A stretch of DNA of 64,000 bases, taken from Lentisphaerae bacterium WC36 (GTDB lineage: Bacteria; Verrucomicrobiota; Lentisphaeria; Victivallales; SZUA-371). The stretch spans positions 558,001 through 622,000 of the forward strand of contig CP085689.1 of NCBI GenBank assembly GCA_020683205.1. The letters run 5' to 3'. Shown here piece after piece: positions 27,157 through 35,592 of this stretch. A program made the position numbers and the translations under genes. Positions within the stretch are counted from its first letter, which is position 1. Each line of letters starts with the position of its first letter. The notes below the pieces were generated by a model. That model saw nothing but the letters and a program-made list of their open reading frames with translations. It was not told the origin of the DNA and made no database searches.

Positions 27157-27700
27157 AATTTTTCAAATAATTTTTTTTAAAATATTTATATTCATATTTA
27201 TTACGTTTATATTTTCAATTATATTAATATACTGGTTAGGTATGAGAAATTATATTTTAATTAAATCAAGAAATAGTGTAAAAAATAAATTACTTAAGAA
27301 TATGCTACTTAAAGACTATCCTGAATTGGCACAAAAGAAGTCTTTAATTATTAGTTGTGGAAATTTTTTTAGACGTAATTACCATTTATTCATTTTAGAT
27401 AAAAAAAATCAAAAAATCGAAAAAGAATTGGCTTTTAATTACAAATCTAATTCAATTGATATATTTATGAAGCCAAATCTTAAGGATGGATATTACTATA
27501 AGATAGCTCACCTAATTAATTTCTTACGTAATAATAATAAGGCTATTCCAAAATTTTTAATTAATCTGAAAAACTATAAGTTTTTCAGATTAAAAAATGA
27601 CAAAGGGAATGAGGTTATGTGTTTTTTTAATGATAATTCACAAAAGATAATATATTATATTTATTACAGACCTAATTATGAAAATAGAAAAATAAATTAA
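27119..27700 (+). CDS. Putative immunity protein of cassette 2
   Basis: 193 residues; the ATG overlaps the tip gene by 38 bases. One long N-terminal membrane segment (about 16-42) is followed by a basic soluble domain. Motifs FFRRNYHLF and IIYYIYYRPNYEN match SFRREYHVF and VIYYFYFRPDYEN in the immunity gene of cassette 8, so toxin and immunity have diverged together. No known family is recognised. Confidence 0.65.
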   Translation: MKYIKIKRTNISKIFQIIFFKIFIFIFITFIFSIILIYWLGMRNYILIKSRNSVKNKLLKNMLLKDYPELAQKKSLIISCGNFFRRNYHLFILDKKNQKIEKELAFNYKSNSIDIFMKPNLKDGYYYKIAHLINFLRNNNKAIPKFLINLKNYKFFRLKNDKGNEVMCFFNDNSQKIIYYIYYRPNYENRKIN

Positions 27701-27735
27701 AGAAATATTTATGGAATGAAGATGTTTCAGGTTCG

Positions 27736-28692
27736 ATGGCTGGAGCTGGGGGAGTTGGTGCGTTGTTAGTGGTGAATGATACAACTGAGGATTATTATTC
27801 AATGTATGACGGTAATGGAAATATTGTAAAATATGTAGACGAAACGAGCAACTTAGTTGCAAGTTTCGAATACACTCCATTTGGAGCGATTAAAAGTGCG
27901 AGTGGTTCAATGGTTGATGAATTACATTATCGATTCAGTACAAAATATTTCGATAATAACACAAATCTAATCGTCTACCGTTACCGTAATTACAACCCAC
28001 AAACAGGAAAATGGCAAACCCGCGACCCACTGGACGAGGAAGGAAGTTTAAATCTGTATGTTTTTGTCTTTAATAATGCCATCAGTGATATTGATTATTT
28101 AGGTTTAAAAGTCAAAGAAGAAGAGGAACAAGTCAATGATATTGATGATTTATCTCTTATTGATTTATTGGAAGATGGATATGAAGAAGAAAGTGATTGC
28201 TGGGAACTTGAAATGGAAGCAGGTGCATTCATTGAGCCTTTTAATAGTAGTTCATTTACTAGGGGATTAAGGACTGGAGGTAAAAAAATAATAGGAAAAG
28301 TATTTAAAACTGCTAAGCCATATTTAAATGCTGCTGAATTAGGTATGTATGAAATAGCAAAAAATATATCATCTGATCAACAAAGACGATGGTTAGCGAC
28401 TTATCAATTAACAATAAAATTAGAATTTGAATGTGAATGTAAAAATGGTTGGTTTGGCTCTACTATATATAATAGTGAAAAAGAATGGGAAGAATTTGAA
28501 GCTTTCGACGCTGAAGACTTTTCAGGCTTTGTATATCGACGAGAAAGTACTAGTGGTTTTGGTGGAGTACATAATTTTCCAAGCGTTAAAGAAATGAAAA
28601 ATAAATTTAAAGAACATATTGTTGATAGATATAAGAAAGCAAAAAAGACATGTATAGAATTTTGTAAATCAAAAAAGGAAAATAAAGAATGA
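27736..28692 (+). CDS. Orphan RHS tip cassette 3 (unknown tip)
   Basis: 318 residues from ATG 27736, but RHS homology starts earlier, about 27700 (KKYLWNEDVSGS), directly after the previous immunity gene. That ATG is an internal core Met without a ribosome site, so the cassette is probably silent. Lineage A core runs to DIDYLGL (about residue 124). The tip (125-318) starts very acidic (KEEEEQVNDIDDL), then has a short hydrophobic/helical stretch (GGKKIIGKVFKTAKPYLNAAELGM) and a Cys-containing C-terminus (FECECKNGWFG). No catalytic motif is recognised. Confidence 0.7.
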   Translation: MAGAGGVGALLVVNDTTEDYYSMYDGNGNIVKYVDETSNLVASFEYTPFGAIKSASGSMVDELHYRFSTKYFDNNTNLIVYRYRNYNPQTGKWQTRDPLDEEGSLNLYVFVFNNAISDIDYLGLKVKEEEEQVNDIDDLSLIDLLEDGYEEESDCWELEMEAGAFIEPFNSSSFTRGLRTGGKKIIGKVFKTAKPYLNAAELGMYEIAKNISSDQQRRWLATYQLTIKLEFECECKNGWFGSTIYNSEKEWEEFEAFDAEDFSGFVYRRESTSGFGGVHNFPSVKEMKNKFKEHIVDRYKKAKKTCIEFCKSKKENKE

Positions 28693-29156
28693 AATATATA
28701 AATATTTTATGGATAACTATTTTAGTAGGATTGGTTGGTTGTACTAAAAATACATTTGATAAAGAGAAGGCTTTAGCATATGTAAATTCCAGAGAAATGT
28801 GGAAAGGTGGTTTTATTTTTGCAATTGGCAGTGATTTAAATGCCGAGAAAAATCGCAATAATAAATTATATAAAACATACTTTACTTGTGTTGCGATTGA
28901 TTCAACATATGAACATTCTGGTATTAAAAATTTTTGCGATAAAAATCAATTAAGATTGCTTAAAGAATATTATAAAGAGGGTCAAGTAAAAGAAGCATGG
29001 TTTGAGGATCCGTTTGATTTAAATGATTATTTTGATAAAAATAGTAATTCTTCACCATATCCATTGGTTTGGGGTATATCAAAGAAGGTAATTGAAAATA
29101 AGAACGCCTACGAAAAATTTAAGAAGTGGTTTAAGAAAAAAGTGACAGAGAAATAG
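28689..29156 (+). CDS. Putative lipoprotein immunity protein of cassette 3
   Basis: 155 residues. The start overlaps the tip gene stop (ATGA). The N-terminus is a lipoprotein signal with LVGC (Cys18), so the mature protein should be lipid-anchored in the envelope. The rest is charged with a Lys-rich end. No family is recognised. A lipoprotein partner argues that the tip of cassette 3 acts in the periplasm. Confidence 0.65.
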   Translation: MKYINILWITILVGLVGCTKNTFDKEKALAYVNSREMWKGGFIFAIGSDLNAEKNRNNKLYKTYFTCVAIDSTYEHSGIKNFCDKNQLRLLKEYYKEGQVKEAWFEDPFDLNDYFDKNSNSSPYPLVWGISKKVIENKNAYEKFKKWFKKKVTEK

Positions 29157-29172
29157 TTTATTTTTTTGATTG

Positions 29173-29235
29173 AACGGTAATATTTTGATACTGCCGTTTG
29201 ATTTGTTTTTGAATATTTAAAGAGGTGAGCTTTTG
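29173..29235 (+). repeat. Inter-cassette leader with hairpin, GAGGTGA and TTG start
   Basis: An imperfect stem (29173-29198, outer pairs AACGG/CCGTT) is followed by TGATTTGTTTTT, GAGGTGA (29222-29228) and a TTG start at 29233 that begins M-N-A-I-D. This copies the layout at 25935-25998 although the stem bases differ. Confidence 0.55.
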
Positions 29236-30516
29236 AATGCGATTGATATTTTGAATTATGATGTTGAAGTTGGCAGAATTTTGAGGTTCTCGTCAGTTAA
29301 TTGTTTGTTATATTTTGAAAAGAAAGAATTCGATAACAACACGCTAATTAAACATACAAAATTTGTTTATGATGGCAATAATGTTGTTGCAGAGTACGAA
29401 GATAACACTCTAAGTAAGAAATACCTTTGGGGTGAAGATGTTTCAGGTTCGATGGCTGGAGCTGGAGGAGTTGGTGCGTTGCTAGTGGTGAATGATACAA
29501 CTGAGGATTATTATTCAATGTATGACGGTAATGGAAATATTGTAAAATATGTAGACGAAACGAGCAACTTAGTTGCAAGTTTCGAATACACTCCATTTGG
29601 AGCGCTTAAAAGTGAGAGTGGTTCAATGGTTGATGAATTACATTATCGCTTCAGCACAAAATATTTCGATAATAACACAAATCTAATCGTCTACCGTTAC
29701 CGTAATTACAACCCACAAACAGGAAAATGGCTAAAACGTGACCCAATCGAAGAACAAGGTGGGTATAATTTATACGGTTTCGTAGGTAATAACCCAATAG
29801 ATTATATTGATTTATTAGGTTTATATCCTTCTCCTAATAACCCACCTGCACCTAAAGGTTATTATAGCTATACTCATCCTACCCCTAAGCCTGTTTCGTT
29901 CGATATTGATGAAGATAATTGTATTGTAACCTTAAAAATAAAATTTTATATTACATTTACTTTTAAGGGCAAAGAAAATACAAAGGTATTTTTTAAAAAG
30001 AAATTAAAAGAAGAAATAGAAAAAGCTTTTAATGGAACTCGTTTTAAAATTAAACCAAAAAATAAAGAAAATGATGGTGATAATTGTTGTCCTTGTTCAA
30101 ATGGTTTTAGCCCTAAAGTTGAAATAAGTTATGGAACCTATACAGATTATAATTTTAAAATAATTGTTAAAGATGGAGTTGGGAATCGAAGTAATTATGT
30201 TAAAGGTACTGCAGCTTATTTAGCTGTGGGAAGTATTTATCCAAATAATAAAGGAGGAACTACAGCGCAAATTCCTGCAGTTCATGAATTTGGACATCTT
30301 TTAGGTTTACAGCACCCTGGTTATAGATGGTATAAGCCTTGGAATTACAATGAAGACACGGAATATAATCATATTGGAAAGGATCACAAAGGACGAGCTG
30401 TAAATGGTCCTGATGACTTAATGGGTGCAGGAATGGGAATTCGTCCATTTTATTTCGAAAAATGGCAAAATGAGTTAAATAAAACATATAAGGATTGTGG
30501 TTATGAAACAAAATAA
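29233..30516 (+). CDS. Orphan RHS tip cassette 4 with metzincin-like metallopeptidase tip
   Basis: 427 residues from TTG with GAGGTGA four bases upstream. After the leader comes a lineage A core identical to cassette 1 up to GKW (29730), then it switches to lineage B sequence (LKRDPIEEQGGYNLYGFVGNN), ending DLLGL. The tip (198-427) contains VHEFGHLLGLQHPG: His351, Glu352, His355, Gly358 and His361 form HEXXHXXGXXH, the metzincin zinc site. DDLMGAGMG about 45 residues later could supply the Met-turn. A zinc endopeptidase is the likely activity. CCPC (around 30088) may form a disulfide or metal knuckle. The protein alone lacks a signal peptide. Confidence 0.85.
   Translation: MNAIDILNYDVEVGRILRFSSVNCLLYFEKKEFDNNTLIKHTKFVYDGNNVVAEYEDNTLSKKYLWGEDVSGSMAGAGGVGALLVVNDTTEDYYSMYDGNGNIVKYVDETSNLVASFEYTPFGALKSESGSMVDELHYRFSTKYFDNNTNLIVYRYRNYNPQTGKWLKRDPIEEQGGYNLYGFVGNNPIDYIDLLGLYPSPNNPPAPKGYYSYTHPTPKPVSFDIDEDNCIVTLKIKFYITFTFKGKENTKVFFKKKLKEEIEKAFNGTRFKIKPKNKENDGDNCCPCSNGFSPKVEISYGTYTDYNFKIIVKDGVGNRSNYVKGTAAYLAVGSIYPNNKGGTTAQIPAVHEFGHLLGLQHPGYRWYKPWNYNEDTEYNHIGKDHKGRAVNGPDDLMGAGMGIRPFYFEKWQNELNKTYKDCGYETK
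29313..29730 (+). repeat. Lineage A RHS core block, copy in cassette 4
   Basis: 418 bases reading the same as 24361-24778. The lack of visible differences, even at silent positions, implies recent duplication or gene conversion. Confidence 0.85.
29756..29819 (+). repeat. Lineage B tip-proximal block, copy in cassette 4
   Basis: 64 bases from AAGGTGGG to TTATTAGG that read the same as 36821-36884 in cassette 8. In cassette 4 this block is joined to a lineage A core, so it marks a recombination product. Confidence 0.85.
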
Positions 30517-30901
30517 AGTTATAATTTTATCTATAATTTTCATGCTAATTGTAATATTATGTTTAACAGTATACTGTCAAAAAAGTAGCTTAAAATTATT
30601 GTATATTAAATATCGATTAAATAAAATAACAAATGCAACACAAGAACGAGACGCGTTTATTAGCATTGGAGATTTACGAGGTTTTGATATTGGTTGTAAA
30701 TATTATGATAGTAAAAATAATCAGGTGTACAGAACAAGTCACTTTTTCACTGATGATAAAGTTGTAAGCAACCCATATTGGCCTAATTGGTATAATGCTG
30801 TTGAAAAGCTGGAATTCTATGATTATGACAGAGGTAAAAGTATATTTTATACTAATTTTTTTGATAAAAAAAACCTTATAAAGTTATACTCTAGAGATTA
30901 A
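30503..30901 (+). CDS. Putative immunity protein of cassette 4 (metallopeptidase tip)
   Basis: About 132 residues from ATG 30503, with AAGGA (30490-30494) eight bases upstream; the gene overlaps the tip by 14 bases. One N-terminal membrane segment (about 5-24) is followed by a soluble domain (RDAFISIGDLRGFDIG, YWPNWYNAVEKLEFYDYD). It is the likely membrane-anchored inhibitor of the zinc-peptidase tip. No known inhibitor family is recognised. Confidence 0.6.
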   Translation: MKQNKVIILSIIFMLIVILCLTVYCQKSSLKLLYIKYRLNKITNATQERDAFISIGDLRGFDIGCKYYDSKNNQVYRTSHFFTDDKVVSNPYWPNWYNAVEKLEFYDYDRGKSIFYTNFFDKKNLIKLYSRD

Positions 30902-30926
30902 GTATTATATTCTTGTAAGTGGTTTA

Positions 30927-32033
30927 ATGAATGGAGCTGGAGGAGTTGGTGCGTTGCTAGTGGTGAATGATACAACTGAGGATTATTATTCAATGTATGA
31001 CGGTAATGGAAATATTGTAAAATATGTAGACGAAACGAGCAACGAAGTTGCAAGTTTCGAATACACTCCATTTGGAGCGATTAAAAGTTCGAGTGGCTCA
31101 ATGGTTGATGAATTACATTATCGATTTAGTACAAAATATTTCGATAATAGCACAAACTTAATCGTTTACCGTTATCGTAATTACAACCCAACCCTTGGTA
31201 AATGGCAAACCCGCGACCCAATTGGCGAGCAAACCGAAGAAGGTAACTTCAACTTATTATACGAATTTGTTAGTAATAATCCGATAAATTATTTTGATTT
31301 GAATGGATTAAAAAAGGCACAATCGGAGACAGATAATGAAGAAAAGTGTAAAGTAGTTATATTTGTTGGCCATGCAAATCAACATGGCGGAAATGTTGGT
31401 AAACATTTAAAAGAATTTAATAAAAATGATAAAGGCACCCTTGCTGTGGCATCTGGCTTAGGTTGTAATTATGATGGTCGTAATATTAAAAATGGAATAA
31501 CTGCTGTAGATGGAAAAAGTTCATTTCCAAATACTGGCACAGGTTATATTGGCACCGTACCAAGTTTTTTAAATGACAAAAAACAAGGTGGAAATGCAGG
31601 ATTTTATAAACAGGTATTAGCTCAATTAACGAAATCTGACGGAGAAGAAAAACTAAAAAATTATTATAGAACTGCTGCAGTAACGTCTTATATTATTATG
31701 ATAAAAAAAGCATGGGAACGGGCTTTACGTCACGCAAAATATTTGGCTCAAGATTGTAAATGTGAGTGTGACAGAATTACTGCAAAAATAATTTATTTAC
31801 AAGAGGATTCATTGGATAATAGCAAGTTACGTCAGAATGTTATATCTTCTGATTTCAACAAATCTAAATATAAATTTAATACAACATATGCAGAAATAGC
31901 AGGGGGGCATAAATTTATGAATTCATCTGGGAAGCCAGGCGAAAAGGGTTTTTACCCAAAAGTAGCTCCAGTTACAAATTATTCATTTGAATATAATTGC
32001 CAAAAAAATAAAAAAATAAGGAGCAATAGATGA
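30927..32033 (+). CDS. Orphan RHS tip cassette 5
   Basis: 368 residues from ATG 30927; the Met stands where the core reads SMAGAGG (here MNGAGG) and has no ribosome site, so expression is doubtful. Lineage A core runs to NLLYEFV...YFDLNGL (residue 128). The tip (129-368) starts with VVIFVGHANQHGG (His149) and has ASGLGCNYDG (Cys180). The strand-GH / strand-Cys spacing is like that of cassette 1, so a related hydrolase fold is possible but weaker. A second Cys cluster (CKCECDRI, around 31758) is present. It ends at a TGA overlapped by the next gene. Confidence 0.7.
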   Translation: MNGAGGVGALLVVNDTTEDYYSMYDGNGNIVKYVDETSNEVASFEYTPFGAIKSSSGSMVDELHYRFSTKYFDNSTNLIVYRYRNYNPTLGKWQTRDPIGEQTEEGNFNLLYEFVSNNPINYFDLNGLKKAQSETDNEEKCKVVIFVGHANQHGGNVGKHLKEFNKNDKGTLAVASGLGCNYDGRNIKNGITAVDGKSSFPNTGTGYIGTVPSFLNDKKQGGNAGFYKQVLAQLTKSDGEEKLKNYYRTAAVTSYIIMIKKAWERALRHAKYLAQDCKCECDRITAKIIYLQEDSLDNSKLRQNVISSDFNKSKYKFNTTYAEIAGGHKFMNSSGKPGEKGFYPKVAPVTNYSFEYNCQKNKKIRSNR

Positions 32034-32656
32034 ACAATATTTCAATTAAAGCTTTAGTAATATTATTACTAATATTTCCTACAGTTTTTATTATAAATGG
32101 GATAGCTGAAAAAAATACTGAAAGCAAACTTAAAAAGAAAATTATTTCTTTAGGACGTTATAAGTGGGTTAATTCAGAAAAAAACGACATAGAGAATTTA
32201 GCAAAACTAGTTTCTTTGTTAAATCAGGCTGATTCGATGTATATTTATCATTTTAAATATCCTCGCCAAGGAGATTATAATGAGAATGTTGTAGATAATG
32301 AAAAAATTAATAAACAAGTTGTTAGTGCGACGATAAAATTAGACCAAAAAGAGACTAAAAAGTTTGCTAAATTATTTTCAAAATTGGATAGTTATGATAC
32401 ATTAAGTATTTTAGGATGTCATTTTTTTTATTTTGGTGCAGAGTTTTATAAAAAAAATGAACTTTTAGTGACTTTTCAATATAGCATTATGGGCAATCAA
32501 ATTATTTTTTATAGCAAAGATTATATTTTCAATGGAGTTTTGTCAGATGACATAACTACTTCTATGCTAATTAACTATCATAACTGGCTTGAAACGTATA
32601 TGAGTGATTTATATCTGAATAAAAATAATTTTGTAGATACTACAGTTGAAAAATGA
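32030..32656 (+). CDS. Putative immunity protein of cassette 5
   Basis: 208 residues. The ATG overlaps the tip stop (ATGA) and GGAG lies seven bases upstream. One N-terminal membrane or signal segment (about 7-25, ALVILLLIFPTVFIING) is followed by a soluble domain with acidic and Lys-rich helices. The signal lacks a lipobox. The family is not recognised. Confidence 0.6.
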   Translation: MNNISIKALVILLLIFPTVFIINGIAEKNTESKLKKKIISLGRYKWVNSEKNDIENLAKLVSLLNQADSMYIYHFKYPRQGDYNENVVDNEKINKQVVSATIKLDQKETKKFAKLFSKLDSYDTLSILGCHFFYFGAEFYKKNELLVTFQYSIMGNQIIFYSKDYIFNGVLSDDITTSMLINYHNWLETYMSDLYLNKNNFVDTTVEK

Positions 32657-32726
32657 TAATTTTAATTAATTAGCTACAATTAGTGATGGAGTTAATACGG
32701 CAAATAATCTAAACCAATATCAAAGT

Positions 32727-33965
32727 GTGGTAAATGGCTCAACTACTGAATCATTCACGTACGACGATGATGGAAATATGTTAACGAATGGCGCATGGAC
32801 GTATGCATATAACGGTGAAAACCGTATGACAACAGCTGAAAATGGCACAAAACGCCTTGAATATATCTACGATTATCAAGGTCGTAGAGTTGAAAAGAAA
32901 GAATTCGACAACAGCACCCTAATTAAACATACAAAATTTGTTTATGATGGCAATAACGTTGTTGCAGAGTACGAAGATAACACTCTAAGTAAGAAATACC
33001 TTTGGGGTGAAGATGTTTCAGGTTCGATGGCTGGAGCTGGGGGAGTTGGTGCGTTGTTAGTGGTGAATGATACAACTGAGGATTATTATTCAATGTATGA
33101 CGGTAATGGAAATATTGTAAAATATGTAAACGAAACGAGCAACGAAGTTGCAAGTTTCGAATACACTCCATTTGGAGCGATTAAAAGTGCTAGTGGTTCA
33201 ATGGTTGATGAATTACATTATCGATTCAGTACAAAATATTTCGATAATAACACAAACCTAATCGTTTACCGTTACCGTAATTACAACCCACAAACAGGAA
33301 AATGGCAAACCCGCGACCCATTAGGAGAATTCACAGAGCAAAAACAATTCAATTTGCTTTATGGTTTTGTCACTAATAACCCAATTCTGTATTTTGATTA
33401 TTTGGGGAATTGGAAATATAAATTTAGAGGAACGTGGAAAAAATCAGAAAAAATGCATTTTGTTCGTGTAATGATGTTTGCTGCTGTGAAAATGAAACAA
33501 ATTCAATCAAAATTAGAAAAAATTGTAGAAAAACACGAAGAACATAATGCTCCTCCATGTAAATGTCCGATTCATAATCATTTAGACGGTATTAAAAAAA
33601 CAATATCTATATTTAAAAAATCTTTAGATTATTTTTATAATGATGACATTTTAAATGTCTATAAAAGGTCGCTAGGCAATAAATTTGCAGTATATGCTAA
33701 AGAACTCTATCACTCTAATGCTTACATGAAAGTTGACAAAGAGAGTTTTTTCAAACAATTACCATTTGTTCTTCCTACTTGCATTCATGAAATTTCTCAT
33801 GCGGGTGGATCAGAAGATTATTTAGACAAAAATGGAGGAGCTATTCCTAAATGGGATAACGCTCATATTATTGAGGATATATATCCTCATGGTATAAAGG
33901 CATTTAAACCAATAATAGATTTAACAAAATGTACATGTGAGTGTAATGATGAAGAAGAAATATAA
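32727..33965 (+). CDS. Orphan RHS tip cassette 6 with HEXXH metallopeptidase-like tip
   Basis: 412 residues from GTG 32727; RHS homology starts at 32670 with no start codon, so it is probably silent. This cassette keeps the longest core copy, but a stretch equal to 387 bases of the full-length gene is missing, joined at ACGGCAA. Lineage A core ends YFDYLGN (about 227). The tip (228-412) has CHCPIH-type Cys/His residues (CKCPIHNHLDG) and CIHEISHAGGSEDY: His354, Glu355 and His358 form HEXXH, with Asp364 or Asp367 as possible third zinc ligand, as in aspzincin-type (M35-like) toxins. A zinc endopeptidase is plausible. Confidence 0.75.
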   Translation: MVNGSTTESFTYDDDGNMLTNGAWTYAYNGENRMTTAENGTKRLEYIYDYQGRRVEKKEFDNSTLIKHTKFVYDGNNVVAEYEDNTLSKKYLWGEDVSGSMAGAGGVGALLVVNDTTEDYYSMYDGNGNIVKYVNETSNEVASFEYTPFGAIKSASGSMVDELHYRFSTKYFDNNTNLIVYRYRNYNPQTGKWQTRDPLGEFTEQKQFNLLYGFVTNNPILYFDYLGNWKYKFRGTWKKSEKMHFVRVMMFAAVKMKQIQSKLEKIVEKHEEHNAPPCKCPIHNHLDGIKKTISIFKKSLDYFYNDDILNVYKRSLGNKFAVYAKELYHSNAYMKVDKESFFKQLPFVLPTCIHEISHAGGSEDYLDKNGGAIPKWDNAHIIEDIYPHGIKAFKPIIDLTKCTCECNDEEEI

Positions 33966-34401
33966 TAATTTAATTGCTGTAACTGTAATCGTAGTCTTTA
34001 TTGGAATTTTGAGTTTTCATATTAGAGAGGAAAGCTATATTGATTTTGTAAATTGTAGATATGAAAAAAAATTTATTATTTATGGTTTTTTAAAGTTATC
34101 TAAAAAAACTAAATTAACTAAATTAAATATAATTTTTTCAAAATATCAAATTACTTGCAATAAAAATATTTATTTAGGGTATAGAATCCATTCTCTCTAT
34201 AGCCGTGGGTTTGATAGATTTAGTAGTTCAAGAATAAAATTATTATCAATGATTTATTTAATAGATGAAAGTTCAAAAATACCTTTTGATAAAAAAAAGA
34301 AATATATTGAGAATTTATTAATTCCATTGAATAAAAATGATATTTTATTTGAAACTAATTTAATGAAAATTCGAAAATTATATTTTGATGACAAAATATG
34401 A
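33946..34401 (+). CDS. Putative immunity protein of cassette 6
   Basis: About 151 residues from ATG 33946 (an in-frame GTG lies at 33937, a second ATG at 33949). The gene overlaps the tip gene by 20 bases. One N-terminal membrane segment (about 8-24, NLIAVTVIVVFIGILSF) is followed by a very basic, Lys-rich domain. No family is recognised. Its position suggests that it neutralises the HEXXH tip at the membrane. Confidence 0.6.
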   Translation: MMKKKYNNLIAVTVIVVFIGILSFHIREESYIDFVNCRYEKKFIIYGFLKLSKKTKLTKLNIIFSKYQITCNKNIYLGYRIHSLYSRGFDRFSSSRIKLLSMIYLIDESSKIPFDKKKKYIENLLIPLNKNDILFETNLMKIRKLYFDDKI

Positions 34402-34521
34402 TGGAATGTTATCTAAGGAATAATAAAGTTGAAGTCGGCGGGGGAGTGGGTTCTCGTCAACTGATAATTTAGAGCTGATTATGAAAAAATGGTTAATTAA
34501 ATATTATAGAGTATTAGCGAA
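34402..34521 (+). repeat. Decayed leader element before cassette 7
   Basis: Bases 34430-34466 (TGAAGTCGGCG...TTCTCGTCAACTGATA) match the leader sequence found at 24314-24349, 29264-29301 and 39793-39831. Here it is followed by unrelated sequence and not by the lineage A core, so it is a recombination scar. Confidence 0.6.
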
Positions 34522-35568
34522 ATGATTACTACTAAAAGATATTCTTTTTATCAAGTCGACGGCAATAAAAATATTGTAGGGTTAGTTGATGAGAGTGCAG
34601 CTCAAGTCAACACCTACGAATATAGTCCATTCGGCAAGTTAACAACTGAATCAGAAACGGTCGAAAATCCATTTAAATTCAGTTCTGAATACGCAGACTC
34701 TGAAACAAACCTAGTGTATTATAATTATAGATATTATAATACAAATACAGGCAAATGGTTAAAACGCGACCCAATCGAAGAACAAGGCGGATTAAACCTC
34801 TACGGCTTTGTAGAAAATAATCCTATAAATTATGTTGACTTAAAAGGATTAAAAGCTAATAAAAAAGGATGTTGTGGAAAAAATATTACAAGACAATTGA
34901 GATTGTTGAGTATTGCTCTTGAAAGAGCTATTAAAAAGAATAAGTTAATTTGCAATATGTATCAATATTCAGACCCAGAGTGGGGCTGGGATATTGCAGA
35001 ACTTTATAAAGTGGGTACTGGCGATAATGATTTTAGTATTATTGATGACTCAAAAAATACAGATGACTGTAAAATGACTGTTCAGGTTGGCAAAAAATGC
35101 TATAAGGCTTATGCTGTAAATTATTTTATGTGGGGACGAATTAATAAATTATGTGGAAAATGGAGAATAACTACAACTCTCCCTGTTGATTTATATACAA
35201 CATATAAAAAATATAAAGAAGGAGATCATTTAGAAAAAAGTGAAACTAGAGCCGCGGGCAAAAAATTGTGGACAGTCTTAGGTTACTACAATATTTTTTC
35301 AATAGATGGTTTACCTGACAGAGTAAGACAACCTTATGTTACAGCATATGATGATTTTGGAAGAGAATGGAAAGTTTATAACCCAGAAAATCCTGTTAAT
35401 TGGGACAGAATGGCATGTAAAGACTGTATTCTAAGTAACAAAAAATATGACGGCATTTTGACTGCTTATATCAGAAAAGATAATGAATCTAGTTACAAAA
35501 TTACATCCAAAATTAATGGAGGTTATTCGGTCGGGCCATCTAATGGGCCAAGGTTTGAAAATAGATAA
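34522..35568 (+). CDS. Orphan RHS tip cassette 7 (lineage B core, unknown tip)
   Basis: 348 residues. The start ATG has no good ribosome site. Lineage B core (about 10-110: FYQVDGNKN, YEYSPFGKL, KFSSEYADSET, GKWLKRDPIEEQGG, NNPINYVDLKGL). The tip (111-348) begins with GCCGKNITRQL, contains SDPEWGWDI, VNYFMWGRINKLCGKW and a later MACKDC; Cys and Trp are unusually common. No catalytic motif is recognised. The last part (YDGILTAYIRKDNESSYKI) looks like a beta domain. Confidence 0.7.
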   Translation: MITTKRYSFYQVDGNKNIVGLVDESAAQVNTYEYSPFGKLTTESETVENPFKFSSEYADSETNLVYYNYRYYNTNTGKWLKRDPIEEQGGLNLYGFVENNPINYVDLKGLKANKKGCCGKNITRQLRLLSIALERAIKKNKLICNMYQYSDPEWGWDIAELYKVGTGDNDFSIIDDSKNTDDCKMTVQVGKKCYKAYAVNYFMWGRINKLCGKWRITTTLPVDLYTTYKKYKEGDHLEKSETRAAGKKLWTVLGYYNIFSIDGLPDRVRQPYVTAYDDFGREWKVYNPENPVNWDRMACKDCILSNKKYDGILTAYIRKDNESSYKITSKINGGYSVGPSNGPRFENR

Positions 35569-35592
35569 GAAAATTGAGAAAAAGGTTAGATA

